The position numbers were made by a program, and so were the translations under genes. DNA of 64,000 nucleotides from Sipunculus nudus (Eukaryota > Annelida > Sipuncula > Golfingiida > Sipunculidae): assembly GCA_026874595.1 (NCBI GenBank), contig CM049315.1, forward strand, positions 34,366,164 to 34,430,163, in the 5' to 3' direction. The notes below the pieces were generated by a model. It was not told the DNA's origin, did no database searches, and was given only the letters and a program-made list of their open reading frames with translations. This document shows, in pieces, positions 24,428 through 36,581 of the stretch. Each line of letters begins with the position of its first letter. Positions within the stretch are counted from its first letter, which is position 1.

Positions 24428-26480
24428 TCCTTGGACATTCATTACCATAGTTTAAAATTGATTACCATAGTTTAAAATTATCACAACTTCGCTATATAAA
24501 CCATGCTATATTATCATTTCCAAATGATATCATAATGATTTTATTATATCTGAATACACTGTTATTCTTATTATTCCAAGAAACTTTATTACTTTATTCT
24601 TGGTGCTGAGAAGGTTTGTACCTCAGAAAAAAAACATTTATTTGTTTTTTTTTACAATGACAGATAAATGAACATTTCAATCTACAAGTAAATGATTTTC
24701 ACAAAATTTCATGGGTACAAAAAAAATATAAATAAAGTTGGTATCTAAAGTATTCCAGAAATTATGATGTTTCCCCTTCCTCCGGCTACTTTTTTTTTTA
24801 ATAATTCATGTGGAGCATAATATTTGCATCATAACAGTCAAATAAATGAAACACATGTTATATGAGACCTCTTACTGCTAATATCATGAGTTTTAAAAAC
24901 CAGAAAGTTTGAATTTTCATGCAGCTGTGTGTACGGACCGCAATGCGATCCATCACTGACATTATTATTTCCTGTTATTTGGACTGTAGTCTTGTCCCCT
25001 ACCTCAAAATTGTGGATTCTGCCATCCAACAGTAAAGTATCCATTATCCATTATAGTGTAGTATCAACTGAAGATCATTCTGGGATTAAAATGATCTTCA
25101 ACAGTATGCATAATTATCAAACTTTGCCGGTCCATACATTGTGTAAATCTTGAGATCTGTTCAGAAGTACAACATGATGGCTTGGCAGGTTTTGATGTAA
25201 GGTTACACATGATCTGATAATAAACATTGATATCATATATCACTGCTTGAGTCTACTTTATAAATCTGGCATTATTATATAACCTTTGGTGGCAGGGTAT
25301 GCTGTACTACAAAACACTGTATAACACACACTGATATCACAATTAAGACATACACACATGGGTTAACCTGAATAAATATAAACTCAAACACAGTCACATG
25401 ATGTATATGCAGATATACACATACAGACACACACATACATGTACCTCATACATGGTTACAGAATGAAAAACTGAGTTCCACACAGGAAAATTCAGACACC
25501 AATAAAATAGCAAAAATAACTCATTCCTCAGGGGTTATTTTCCAGTTCATTTTTCAATTCTTTACAAGATATTTGTTATTTATGGCATTTCCAAGTTATA
25601 CTATAAAATTAAACAACTAATTTTTAATATATTGTATTGAAAGGGGTGTCAATTGACATCATTGTCAAGTAAGTGATTGAGTCAAATAAAAATTTTATGT
25701 TACTTTTTTATCCAAATTAAAAACTAAATCTAAGAGAGTGTTAATTAAGATGTATTTAAAATAAGAAAGTTTGAAAGAATAATTAATAAACGATGTAAAT
25801 GACTTGACTTGAATAAAAGTGATATAGAAATACAGATACCACTCACTGAATTATGTTAAAGGCACCCAATCATCTATCTGACCGTAATAAACTAAAGGTC
25901 ATCCTTTGGAGCTTTTATAAAAATGGCCAGAAAACATTGATATTACCACACACAGGCTGCTTGTTTAGTTAACATCAACATATAATGTTTTTTTATAATA
26001 TGTAGGGGCCCTCCAAAATAATAAAAAATACAAATTCAACAAGGGCATCTGGCAGCAAGCCAGATAAACCAGAGCTTTGCAAATGGCGTTTTGCAACAAG
26101 TGACCTTTCTACCTCAGCATATATGCAACAAACCACCTTAGGTTACATGTTTTCCAGTTTGTCAACATTTCTGTTTACGAACATGTTGTTGATAAACAAG
26201 TTCATACATTCTTCAGAAAAGCCTTACAAGAACTTTTCACAACCAAAACTACCCTTGGATCATTAATATATACACAGAGGAAGCAAGAAATCACATCATT
26301 TTTTTTTCAAAAGGTTGGTGAAAGGGCACCTTTAATCATGATTTATTTACTGTCTTATCTTATTAATCAGTGCCATGTGCTTTTCATGCCTGAAACTCCT
26401 GGCCTTTCTGAATATTTCTTGTTGATATTTAACTAATAGCTCACTAATTTTGGGTAAGCAGTTAGTTGCAGTGTATGTCC
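24428..26480. other. Intronic sequence without recognised gene
   Basis: No exon or element recognised. There is some CA/TG-rich sequence near 25330-25445. Confidence 0.5.
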
Positions 26481-26690
26481 TATGGATATGTTATGGTAAC
26501 TACTTTTATGGTAAATCTTTGTATCATTATTTAAAAAGTAATTTTTAATGGATAATGGATAGTAATGGATATGTTATGGTAACTTGTTTAATGTAATGGA
26601 TATGTTATGGTTACTACTTTATGTAATGGATATGTTATGGTTACCACTTTTATGGTAACTCTTTGTATCATTACATAACATGTAATTTTT
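26481..26690 (+). repeat. Short irregular tandem repeat
   Basis: GGATATGTTATGGT followed by AAC, TAC or ACC occurs four times, separated by 30-85 bp. A longer flanking string (ACTTTTATGGTAA then TCTTTGTATCATTA) occurs at both ends (about 26499 and 26647), so an initial duplication was probably followed by local expansion. Confidence 0.75.
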
Positions 26691-26848
26691 CATTTGACCC
26701 ATTTCCCCCAGTTCCACAGCATTACTTTGTTTCACTGAATGTACACTAGAGGGCAGTTGTAAGCAACTGAGATTTTACTGCAAATAATAATTATCAGATC
26801 CTCACAATATCCCATTTTTCATTCACATGAACCAATATAATGACTTAC

Positions 26849-26975
26849 CATTAGTCTCCCCCTCATTCCTCCTGACCTGTAGATCACTGTCACTGCCCAC
26901 CAGGAGGTGATGGTAGCCTTCAATGAGTGCCAGGAAATCATGCATGTCATCGTTCAGCATGGACAGGGTTGCGAC
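26849..26975 (-). CDS. FRMPD4-like: FRMPD-like internal exon 7 (end of FERM lobe F3)
   Basis: This exon has 127 nt: 42 codons plus one base, phase 0 in and phase 1 out. It encodes V-A-T-L-S-M-L-N-D-D-M, then HDFLALIEGYHHLLVGSDSD, then L-Q-V-R-R-N-E-G-E-T-N. The run F-L-A-L-I-x-G-Y-x-x-L-L-V corresponds to the C-terminal alpha helix of the F3 lobe, 'L-A-C-L-x-A-G-Y-Y-R-L-L-V-D' in the family. The acceptor is TTGACAG above 26975 and the donor is GTAAGT. The downstream intron is the longest in the window (23,142 bp) and is heavily loaded with repeats. Confidence 0.92.
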
Positions 26976-29410
26976 CTGTCAATTAACCAACATAATAACA
27001 TAAATTCAGTGATCTGATTCACTGTAATGGCAAAATATATAGAAGTTCAACAAAATTATCATATTTCAACATAAAAATATTTGAAGACTCCCCAGTCAAC
27101 AATAGAGCACACTGTTACCTGTAAGACCAGTACCTAGGGAGAGCTGCTCTAAACATCTTTTATTTGGTGATTTTTTTAATAAGGCTAAATTGATGACCTA
27201 TTTGTGAATGAGGGTGATGGTATCATTACAATAAGAAGGATATGTGATGATTTTATGCCTTCTGGATTTCAGGGTTTAGCTGTCCTGTGAAGTGGTGAAA
27301 CATATATAATATTAGCATATTATTACATCAGAAGGTCATCATAGGCCCAAGTGATTCCTTCTAATTGACCTAATAGTATGCATGCTTTAGATCAAGGATG
27401 TTAATGACTGAATGACCCACACTCTCTCTGCTGCAAAATCATGAGAAAGACCAAAACAATGTTAATAGTACAGGGAAACAAGCTTAGTTCAGCTGGGAGG
27501 TGACAGGTGGCACTAATTACCTCAATATGGTACATTTTTCTTGTCTGTATGTCTTGAATATTGATGAGTTATATAATTTTCTCTCATTTCATCACAAAAT
27601 ATAAAACCACTTCACTGTCTGAGAACTGTTAATTTAAACCATATCTAACTTGCTAGTCTAGCCTAGGGGTTTACCTGACAGGTAATTCAGAGAAGATACA
27701 TTGTATGAGCCAACCCACTGCCTGAAAAGCAAACTGTTGAAATCATGAAAATACTGCAGAGATTTGGTCCAGTGTGTGGACAATGATTTATGACCTCTGG
27801 ATTATTCCCAGATCCCTATTATTGTGATATTTGCCCTTTGTGTGTCATAATTTTGTCTGATTTTTTTAATAGGGCCAGGGACAATCATAACTAAAGCTTA
27901 TTGTATTAACCCGGGCTACTCTATTTAATATTATTATAAATTTGGTCACCAGGTGGCTCTGGTGTGGCTTAACAGGAGATCTTCTGGTCCATGTGCACTT
28001 CAACACAATGCTTGTAGATGCATGCTGTTAATATGCATGAGGATTTTGCAGTCTTGTTTTGTTCTCAGCAGTAAATTTTTTAGTCACTTTGATCAGCCAT
28101 GGATTCGCACAAACAGGTAGGGACAACCATTAATTAAATCTAAAATGAGAAGCCAGCCTAAGATTTTGTGCATTTGAAGCACAAATGAGCCCAGTAAAGG
28201 GAAATTTGATTCATGAATTTTTATCACATTTTTTTGTAATAAACACAATGCCGCACATCCTGTTTGAAATTTATGTGCCATTGAGTGTTTTTTTTTAAAT
28301 ATTGTAAGAAAAAGAAATTATTTAAAGATTTATTGCCGCAAGTTCTGGTATTTGTAATTTTTTTTGTGTAAACAAGAAAGGTCAAAACTGTTTGTATTAG
28401 AATTAAATTACAAAACTCAGTCTCATGTCAGGTTTTACAAGATATAAACTGATAGGGTAACATGCAGTACCTAATACAAAATTTACAAGAAAACCAAAAC
28501 AGACTACATGAAAGATGAGGACATACAGACAAGTGGTTTCATGGAAAACAGGCCATGCTTGTAACAGTCTCAGACACCCTCCTGTTCAGATAGGAAACAA
28601 TTTTAATTAACAGCCAATACCAAATATATAATATATATATTTTATACGAGGCCCACCATGTAAAAGAAGCTAGCAGACAATTTATGCTGAGCCTGTGGTT
28701 GTCTGCTCCACGTTTACTTGGGCTTCCTGTCTACACAATTCATGTCGCATCTGATTAATCTTTAGTATCTTATTAATAAACCCTCATTGAAGACAAGCTG
28801 GCAACAAAAATTGTGTTAACTGCTTGACTGGTTTTTCTTTAAAAACAGCTGGCTGTATATTTTGCTCTTTCAGGGATAAAAGGTGGGATCTAAAGTCCTA
28901 TTTAACACAAAGTAACAGGCGCTAATTCCCTGTCTAGACTTCAGCAGCCTCAAAGACAGACCACTGGAAAGACATGCTGACAGGCACAACATTATGACTG
29001 GTCAGGCATTCCTAATGTCTTTTCACCAGAGGCATGCTGTGAAGTAGAAACTTCCATTAGGTAAAGTGTTCAAGTAACTCCATGTATATTCCTTTTTATT
29101 TTATCAACCCTCTTTCACACCTTGCTTTGACTTTATATGATCTTCAGGTTGTGTGTAAAATTAAATTTGTTTCTAGTATGTGTATTTTTTAGAGTATGAT
29201 CATCTTTAAGCTCAACATTGTGTCATTAAGCACATATGTGTCTCTGTGTGTGAATAAGGGACACAAGATGAGACAAGAGTGAAAGTAAGATGTTTGGACT
29301 TGCATATATGTATGTGTGTGTGTATTTGCAAGTCCGATGCTACTTACTTAATGTCTTTATACATTGTAAAACACAGCTCATCAAGTGTACCTCTCATACT
29401 ACCGCAACCA
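26976..29410. other. Intronic sequence between exons 7 and 6
   Basis: No exon or repeat family recognised. There is a CTCF-like motif at 27946-27959. Confidence 0.5.
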
Positions 29411-29760
29411 TGCATACAAAAGCATTCCTACTGGCCTTGCCGGTGAATGTCTCACTTGTTGCACAGGTTATGGCTTTCAATCCATGATCAGCCATGTTTG
29501 TGTTCATCCATTACAATGGTGTCAGAAGTGGGATCAGGGGAGTTGGGTGTTGTCACATAATGCCCTGTTCCCAGATCATTCGTATATATGGTCTGTTCTG
29601 GGAATAGAACCTTCCTGGAGAGGTTGTGAAAGTAATTACTGTGCATGCAAAAGCTGTTCTACTGGCCTTGCTTTATTGGTGAAATGGGCAGAGTGTCTGA
29701 CAGGTGTCTCACCGGTTATAGGTTGAAATCACATTCTGCCCTATTTCTATATTACACTAC
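29411..29760 (+). mobile_element. Remnant of an LTR retrotransposon 5' end (LTR end plus primer-binding site)
   Basis: The 18-mer TGGTGTCAGAAGTGGGAT at 29517-29534 follows a sequence ending ATTACA and is complementary to the 3' end expected of a tRNA-Leu (CCA end plus acceptor stem). This is the usual junction between a 5' LTR and the internal region in many Ty3/gypsy-type elements. A string of about 40 bp before it (29411-29449, GCATACAAAAGCATTCCTAC then TGGCCTTG) recurs after it in diverged form (29642-29684). No gag-pol and no second LTR are visible, so only a fragment remains. The upstream LTR boundary could not be set. Confidence 0.5.
29517..29534 (+). promoter_or_regulatory. tRNA-Leu-type primer-binding site
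   Basis: TGGTGTCAGAAGTGGGAT. Known: animal tRNA-Leu 3' ends read approximately ATCCCACTYCTGACACCA, its exact complement. It would prime minus-strand synthesis in an LTR retroelement; here it is a relic. Confidence 0.55.
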
Positions 29761-30466
29761 ACCAGAATAGGGGGTGATTACAATGAATCTTTATCATGTT
29801 TCCTTCCCCATAATGGCATTTCTAACAGTTGTGGTATTCATGAGGATAAACCAATACACATGACCAATGAGCCTGTATTCAAATCCAGACGGCAAACCAT
29901 ATACACTAGTGCACACACTGGTTAAAATGAAAAATGATGAATTTATTTGGTAAGTCGAAACATAAGACACTTATGGTTTTCAATAATAGGAGTATGCCAT
30001 GTGAGAACTTATGCTTTGTTCTGACGTAAGACTGAGTTTTATGATAAACAAAAGGGCTATAGTGTAAAAGAGAAGATAATGACACTGGGATGAGAGGTAA
30101 AGAACAAGAACATATGAAGGAAAAACAACCTAATTCATGGAATTTATGTCCCTCGCTTCTGCCTCTTGTTGTCCCCTGCCTGCCTTGTCAATAGGTTTTA
30201 CATTTTATTTTCTTGAAGTTGTCTCCTCGTGTCATAGTGGCTGACTTTTAGTTTTCATTGTCCTCTGAAGATGTCTCCAAATGTCATAAGTTTTGTTGTG
30301 AATTGGGAACAAAAGGGGGAATTTTTGTTTGTTTTGGAGCTGGTGACAGTAAATTTTCTGACAGACACTCCAAAACCAATCCCAACCAAGGTATGCATGA
30401 GAGCAACCACTGAGCCAAATTTGAATGGAATAAGATAATTTTTAGGAAAGTTATCACACTAAAACA
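29761..30466. other. Intronic sequence
   Basis: No gene or repeat recognised between the LTR relic and element F. Confidence 0.45.
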
Positions 30467-32157
30467 ACAAGTGGCCCATGGGCCATGACGCTCAGCTAAT
30501 TTTGACTGGATGCTCATGTTTTTTCATTAATGTTATATATTGTCTGTGATAACTCTGGCTAGAGTTAGTGTTGAAAAAATTGACAGAAAATAAAAATTTC
30601 AGGATACATAGGAGACCTGCCTAGGACCCCCCTGGATTTCACAACAGAGGGTTCCAAAGAAAAATGATACAATTTGAACCCTGTCTGTCTGGGTGCTCAA
30701 AATCATGTTTCTGTTCCATAGCTAGAAGAACATAGGTCACCATGATCCAAATTCTGGTTTCCAAGGAGTATTGTCAAGGATTTCCGTTAATGTCATGTTA
30801 GAAGAGTCTAGGCCTAATGGATACAATTTGTGCCTTATCTGTCTTGGTGCGCAAAGCCCATAGGTCACACAATATAGGTCACCATGACCTAATTTCAGGT
30901 TTCCAAGGACACTTGACTAGGACCTCCCTGAATTTTATGTTAAAAGATTCTAGGCCTGATGGATACAATTTGAGCCCTGTGTGTCTGTCTGGGTGCTTGT
31001 GCTTATATGACATCTTTTCTGATAGGTTGCAAAATATAGGTCATAAATTTCAGTTTTCCAAGGACATTGGCCAAGGACGTCTCAGAATGGTACATTAGAA
31101 GATTTTAGGTCTAACAAATACATGCCCTGACTGACTGTCTGGGTGCTTATATAACTTCTTTTCCTAAAGGTCGCAAAATATAGTTTACCGTGACCTAATA
31201 TCAGCATTCCACAGACATTTGCCAAGGACATCTAAGAATTTACATTAGAAGATTCTAGGCTTAACAAATACAATGTGTGCCCTGTCTGACTTTCTGGGTG
31301 TTCAAAATCCTGTTTTTGGCATGTAGGTCACAAAATGAAGGTCAACATGACCTAATTTCAGGTTTCCAAGGAGATTTGCCTAGGACCTTTCAGGATGTTG
31401 CATTAGAAGATTCTAGGCCTAACAGATATGATTTGTGCTCATCTGACATTCAGGAGGCTAAACATCAGGTTTTTTTCTTGTAGGTCACAAAATGAAGGTC
31501 ACCATGGCCTAATCTCAGGTTTCCAAGGAGTTTTGCATAGAGCCTCCCAGGAAATTGTGTAAAAAGATTCTAGGCCTTACAGATATGATTTGTCACCATC
31601 TGACATTCAGGGTGTTCATAGGACCTTCTTTTCCTATAGGTCACAGAATACAGGTCACAGTTACCTAATTCCAGGTTTCTAAGGATATTTGCTAAGGACC
31701 TCCCTTAATGTCATGTTGGAGGATTCTAGGCCTAATGGGTACAATTTGTGCCCCATCTGACTGTCTGTGGGCTCACAATCATGTTTTTGGCCCATAGGTC
31801 ACAAAATATAGGTCACCATGACCTAATTTCAGGTTTCCAAGGAGATTGCCTACACACTCCTAGGATATTGAGTTAGAAGATTCTAGGCCTCACATGTAAG
31901 ATTTGTCCCCATCTGACATTCAGGGTGCTCGAAATCATGTTTTCGTCCTGTAGGTCACAAAATATAGATCACCATGACGTAATTTTGGGTTTTCAAGGAG
32001 ATTTTCCCAGGACCTCCCTGGATATACAGTTAGAAGTTTCTAGGTCTAATGGTTACGAATTGTGCCCTGTTAACGGACGGACGGCCAGATGGCCGGACGG
32101 ACGGCAGACAAAGGTGATCGCTATAGCTCAGATGACTTACAGTCAGCTGAGCTAAAA
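30467..32157 (+). mobile_element. Dispersed element copy F (tandem-core type, full length)
   Basis: It opens ACAAG plus the 14-bp palindrome TGGCCCATGGGCCA (30472-30485), then GCTCAGCTAA. The core is about nine tandem units of roughly 142-160 bp, each containing a TAGGTCACAAAATATAGGTC-like segment, CAGGTTTCCAAGGA, ATTAGAAGATTCTAGGCCTA and ACAATTTGTGCCC or close variants. After the units come the ACGG-type microsatellite (about 32073-32108) and a 29-nt terminal hairpin (32125-32153: AGCTCAG and TGACT arms pairing with AGTCA and CTGAGCT around a TAC loop, one mismatched pair), then TAAAAA. There is no coding capacity. It sits in intron 6 of the window, antisense to the gene. Confidence 0.9.
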
Positions 32158-32723
32158 ATCTGATGGAAGGACAGACAAACAGACAGACAAACCTAAACAA
32201 TGTCCCCTATTCCACGGAAGCAGGGGACAATAAAGTCAGTGTTTGACAGAGTAAGAAAGTGCGAGAAAAAAAAAAACAAAAAAAGAGACTAAAATTGAGA
32301 AACAATTAATCACAGGCAATAGAAGAGAAAAAAAGAAACTAATAGAGAGAATCAGAGACAGAGAAAAGGAGACAAGGGGAGAAACAGAGATTGGGATATA
32401 AGAAAGGAAGAAAAAGGAGAGACACAAAGATAAAGAGGCCATGGGAGAAATAGAGAGGAAGACACTCAGTAGACTAGAGAGAATATCACAGGCAATGTGA
32501 TTTAAAAAATAAATGAATAAAAAAAGTTGATAAATAGTATTGGTAGAAGAATAAATGAGTTAATTCTGCTGATAAAGAAATGAAAATATTTCCTGACTGA
32601 CTGAAGCTGAAAATGAGAAGGGGAATTAAAAGAAAGATTACAGAGGAAGAAACAGGCCCAGTAAAATATTAATTTTATGAAAACAGATCTGACATGTGAT
32701 TTTTTTAGGTCACTTCAATTTAC

Positions 32724-32828
32724 CTGGGGTTCCCGACATTTCATGCGTAAGACCACCTGTAGTATCATTTCTGTTTCCTTGGTAACATCTAGACTTTCTA
32801 TCTCATGGAAATCGCACAATTGTGAACA
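32724..32828 (-). CDS. FRMPD4-like: FRMPD-like internal exon 6 (FERM lobe F3, central strands)
   Basis: Thirty-five codons, phase 0 at both ends: C-S-Q-L-C-D-F-H-E-I-E-S-L-D-V-T-K-E-T-E, then M-I-L-Q-V-V-L-R-M-K-C-R-E-P-Q. Its position and pattern (hydrophobic alternation, then an acidic turn, then L-Q-V-V-L) fit the family's stretch 'L-A-D-F-S-H-V-N-R-I-E-M-F-S-E-E'. Sequence identity here is weaker than in the other exons, so the call leans on frame, splice sites and position. The acceptor is a T-rich tract ending TTCCAG. The donor is GTAAAT, weaker than the GTAAGT used elsewhere in the gene. Confidence 0.83.
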
Positions 32829-33172
32829 CTGGAAAAAAGGCTTAAGTGTGTGAACTTTACATTCAACATACATTTTAACAATAAGCAAACCTAACCACTC
32901 CTGTATCTGGTCATCACATATACAATGTTTCATGTAATCCTCAGACAAAAATCAAATCATATTCTTCTGAGTTATTTTAATTGTTTTCCAGTTCATTAAT
33001 CAATACTCAAATCAATTTCTCAATCTTATCTTATCTTAAACAAGTATTTGAATACTCAATAAACTGTAGTTTAATATATTCAACAAGATGTATAAAAATC
33101 ACAATAATATGAAATATAATTAAATTTTAATTAAAAAAATATAAACTGTAGTATATATTCAACAAAATGTAT

Positions 33173-35090
33173 AACAAGGGACCTATGGGTCACTGTGCTC
33201 AGCTGACGTTAACCTTGAAGGTAAAAATCTAAAATAATATCAAATGGAGATAAAGTGTAAGAGGAAGAGGTAATAAAGGCCATGGTTGGTTTATATGATT
33301 GGTTTGTATTAATGAGCAAGAAATTGTTGCAAATAATATTTTGTGACCTGACCATGTGTTTCCTAATGTTGAAACTAAAGCATGTGAGCAGTTTGTGAAC
33401 AAATGATCTGTTCAATTACCATGATCATTATTTGGCTTTTCGATTAACTGTTGACATTTCAGTAGTTTACACATTTGTTCAATCGAATTTTTTTTTTGTA
33501 TAATATATATTATTAAATATATGGTTTTTTTTTTAATGAAATGTATACAGTTGAAATATAACTAATTAACAACATAAAACATGGCAAACAAAGCCTGATC
33601 TCAAATTCTGCTGATGCAGGAAAATAATGAACAAATGTTTGTAATAAATCCTCATTTTTTTATCACATCAATTTTTTTTTAATTTAAGTTTATATTTCTA
33701 TACATTTTCAATATAACATATATATCTGAATATAAAAGTTGATTCATAATTCTCAATTGCATCATCATAAATCTAAATCTTGTCAGATAACACCACATCA
33801 TGCATACAAATGTTTATTTATTTTTTACCACAAAAATATATCTTTTAAATCTGCAAAACAATAAATATCTAAAAAAAATACTTGATTTAGATTTCACAAT
33901 TTTTAATTGTGTCTTTATTTATCCATAATGTGCTTCATATTTTATCATAATTTAAGCATACTGATGGGTTCCATTATGATTGGTAAAATCATTTAAAAGA
34001 AAAATGATTTCTTTAAAAATGCTACATTACACAACATTTCATCTTCTGGATTACACCTTGAATTACTTTTTCAAGGAAAGTTTTTGTATATCAGAGTGGA
34101 AACAGCATTACAATTAAGGAGATACAGTGAAAAACAATAACAATACTGCATAACACTTGGTGGGTTAGGTTTGCGGGGTGGGGGGGGGGGGGGATGATAT
34201 GAGAATAACTGTACACCTGTCACAGCAGGGGATCTCCCCCAGTGACTGTAACAAATCAGAAACCCTGGCATAGCTGACTTCCAGTGACCTGGAGTGGGAC
34301 CCTGCATCTGTAATCTGTAATCAAAGCAAATGACTACAATAGAGTCTCAAGAAAAAAATCAATAACTAGCTTAATTTTCAAGCTTTTACTTCAAAATTTC
34401 AGATTTAAACAAATTAAATATTTATGTTTACATGCTGTGAAAATTAAATCAATGGTACTGACAGGAAAAAAACGTGCCATGGTCAAAGTTGGGCAAAATT
34501 TAAGGTACTGATTTTATTTTTATGCTAATTACTTAAAAAATTTACAAAATTCAGATCTAATTTTGGGTAAACAATTGAATCTTAATTAAACATAGTTATA
34601 TACTTGGGAAAATAGACTCTAGTTTCAAAATTTTTCATTTTAAGTGAGTAAATATTTTTCCTGATTTTTTACAAAGTCCATTATGTTTGGGCCCATAACT
34701 TAAAGAATTTATACTTAACAGACTTAATTTCTAGCATGTACATAGGAACTATATAGAAGAATATTTTTGGTAAATATGAGGAAAAACAGATGAGTGGTTT
34801 TGATATAAGCCAGTCCTGAAGTGTGAAAATAGGATTTTAATAAAAAATTGAGGTTTTTCCTTAATTTCTCAAAGGAACGAAGTCGCAAAGACCCAGTTTT
34901 CGGCTTGGTAGGAGATCTTGGGGACATCTAACATTATGCTAAATATTTGGATTCCTAGGTCTTACGGTTTCAAAACGTGCCACATCTACGGACGGACGGA
35001 CAGATGGACGGCACGAGGGATGGACGGACGGACGACGGACAATAGACCACGACTATAGCTCAGATGACTTATAGTCAGCTGAGCTAAAAA
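33173..35090 (+). mobile_element. Dispersed element copy B (700-bp-core type)
   Basis: It starts AACAAGG with the palindrome GACCTATGGGTC (33180-33191, one pair broken) and GCTCAGCTGA. The conserved core is at about 34340-34985 (AATAACTAGCTTAATTTT, AACGTGCCATGG, CAGTCCTGAAGTGTGAAAAT). The ACGG microsatellite is at about 34989-35041. The 3' hairpin is intact at 35057-35085, followed by TAAAAAA. The left 1.1 kb is unlike the other copies. It fills about three quarters of the 2479-bp intron between exons 5 and 6. The 67-codon minus frame at 34724-34927 is the spurious one shared by family members. Confidence 0.85.
34175..34194. repeat. Poly-G tract
   Basis: GGGG then T then about 14 consecutive G inside element B, a length-unstable run. 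It may form G-quadruplex structure; nothing more can be said. Confidence 0.7.
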
Positions 35091-35307
35091 ATCACAATTA
35101 TATGATATATAATTAAATTTTTAATTAAAATCAAATTTTTAATATACAATTACAGTACTGAATGAAGTTTGGGGGAAGAAATGGCATTTCTGTTTTAAAT
35201 GACATTTTCAGCTAGATCTGAATGATGGCCTCATTATGAAAATCATCTTGTTCAGTATAAAAAGATATGTCTCAGGTATGTCTGACATACACCTGATTAA
35301 CTCTTAC

Positions 35308-35385
35308 CAGATTCTGTCGAATATTGGTAATGTGACTGATGCCTGATTTGGATCTGACCAGTATCATGGACTCTACCCGTTTTTC
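35308..35385 (-). CDS. FRMPD4-like: FRMPD-like internal exon 5 (FERM lobe F3, beta strands)
   Basis: A short exon of exactly 26 codons, phase 0 at both ends: E-K-R-V-E-S, then MILVRSKSGISHITNIRQNL. The G-I-S-H-I-x-N motif matches 'Y-G-I-S-H-V-I-N' in the F3 (PTB/PH-like) lobe of FRMPD1/3/4. The acceptor is CTTATAG above 35385 and the donor GTAAGAG below 35308. At 78 nt it is easy to miss by length, and the support is its in-frame fit between the two flanking exons and the conserved motif. The intron that follows is mostly one dispersed element (33173-35090). Confidence 0.9.
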
Positions 35386-35576
35386 CTATAAGACAAAACC
35401 AGCTGGGTCACTATCATTATTTCATCATTAAGAAAACTGAATACTGATTATTTTATTCTTTTATTACAGCAATAAATGGTTAATTTTCAAGTGAGAGTAC
35501 ATAACAAACCTTGCTTTTATTAAATGATAAACTTTGACTTAAGATGGAAAATGATGATAAAAATAAAATAATGAAC

Positions 35577-35630
<54 letters not shown>

Positions 35631-36581
35631 TATATACATATATCACAACATAAGAAAGTTAACATAAAAGTCATAATATTGAGAGATACAAAAAGAATTT
35701 TCTCAACAGCATCTAAAATTGATCTCTGCTTAATTGATCAATTCATCAATATACATCAAAGCTTCCCTAAAGTATTTAGTAAAACACAAGGACATCACTG
35801 GAAAAATTACGTGTGTGGGCTCTTCTGTACAAATGTCAATTAAGCTACTCCACTGTTCAGTAAATATCACTTCCATCTAATTTGTCCTCAGGTTCCTGCG
35901 TGTAAATGAAATACAGTCCACTGTATCCTGATTTATTAGGGACTGATTTCCACTGGGGTCCTTGAAATTTTTCTTTGTACCATTCTTCCTATCAAGTTTT
36001 TTTTATCCAGTCAATGGCTCAAATAGTATTATGCAGAAATTTTCAGAGTGAAGTCTCCATCCAGAACATTTTTCAAATTTACAAAGAGTGGTAGGTCACA
36101 CTCAGCCAATCACTTTTGAGCAGCCAAGGAAATTTCGCTGACAAAGATTTACGACCTTTGAAGATTATTTTCTGTTCTGATTTATTGTAGGTTTAAAAAG
36201 TTTGCCAACCTCTTGTTCACTGGCAATAAATTTGTCAGTTAAGAATTAAAAAATTAAAAGCTAAAATGAGGTGTTTACTGATTTGTAACTACCCTGCAAC
36301 ATGGTTTACTGGAAACTGGAACAAAAATTGATGATGTTTTTAAGAAATATCTTTTGCACATTTGAAAACATACTTAAAGTGTTGCTAAGAAAATAAATTA
36401 TTTCTCACCCGGGGATAAGCGCAGTGTCAACCTCTGGTGACTGCTCATACATTCTCCGTCAAAAAACGATTAAACAAGTGTGCTGATAAATTATCAACTT
36501 CCTTGTAAAATGAAGAATTGGTAATTTGATAGTATAAATTATTCTTTTTTTTAAGTGTTAATGACATGATTTAGCACTTAC
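35386..36581. other. Shortest intron, with TA/CA microsatellite
   Basis: The 1196-bp intron between exons 4 and 5. Apart from the microsatellite at 35580-35640 nothing is recognised. Confidence 0.7.
35580..35640. repeat. (TA)n(CA)n compound microsatellite
   Basis: About 17 TA units, then about 8 CA units, then short TA. It explains the repeating Y-I-Y-I reading frames on both strands here, which are not genes. Confidence 0.93.

Noticed and set aside
29660-29740. Possible tRNA gene (A-box-like GGGCAGAGTG, B-box-like GGTTGAAATCAC)
   Set aside because: No cloverleaf can be formed by eye and the B box is degenerate; more likely part of the retroelement relic.
30467-32157. CRISPR-like regular spacing of repeats
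   Set aside because: Units are about 155 bp, adjacent and diverged throughout. There are no short direct repeats with unique spacers, and the context is eukaryotic.
35480-35843. Frames with Y-I-Y-I repeats on both strands
   Set aside because: TA/CA microsatellite translation.
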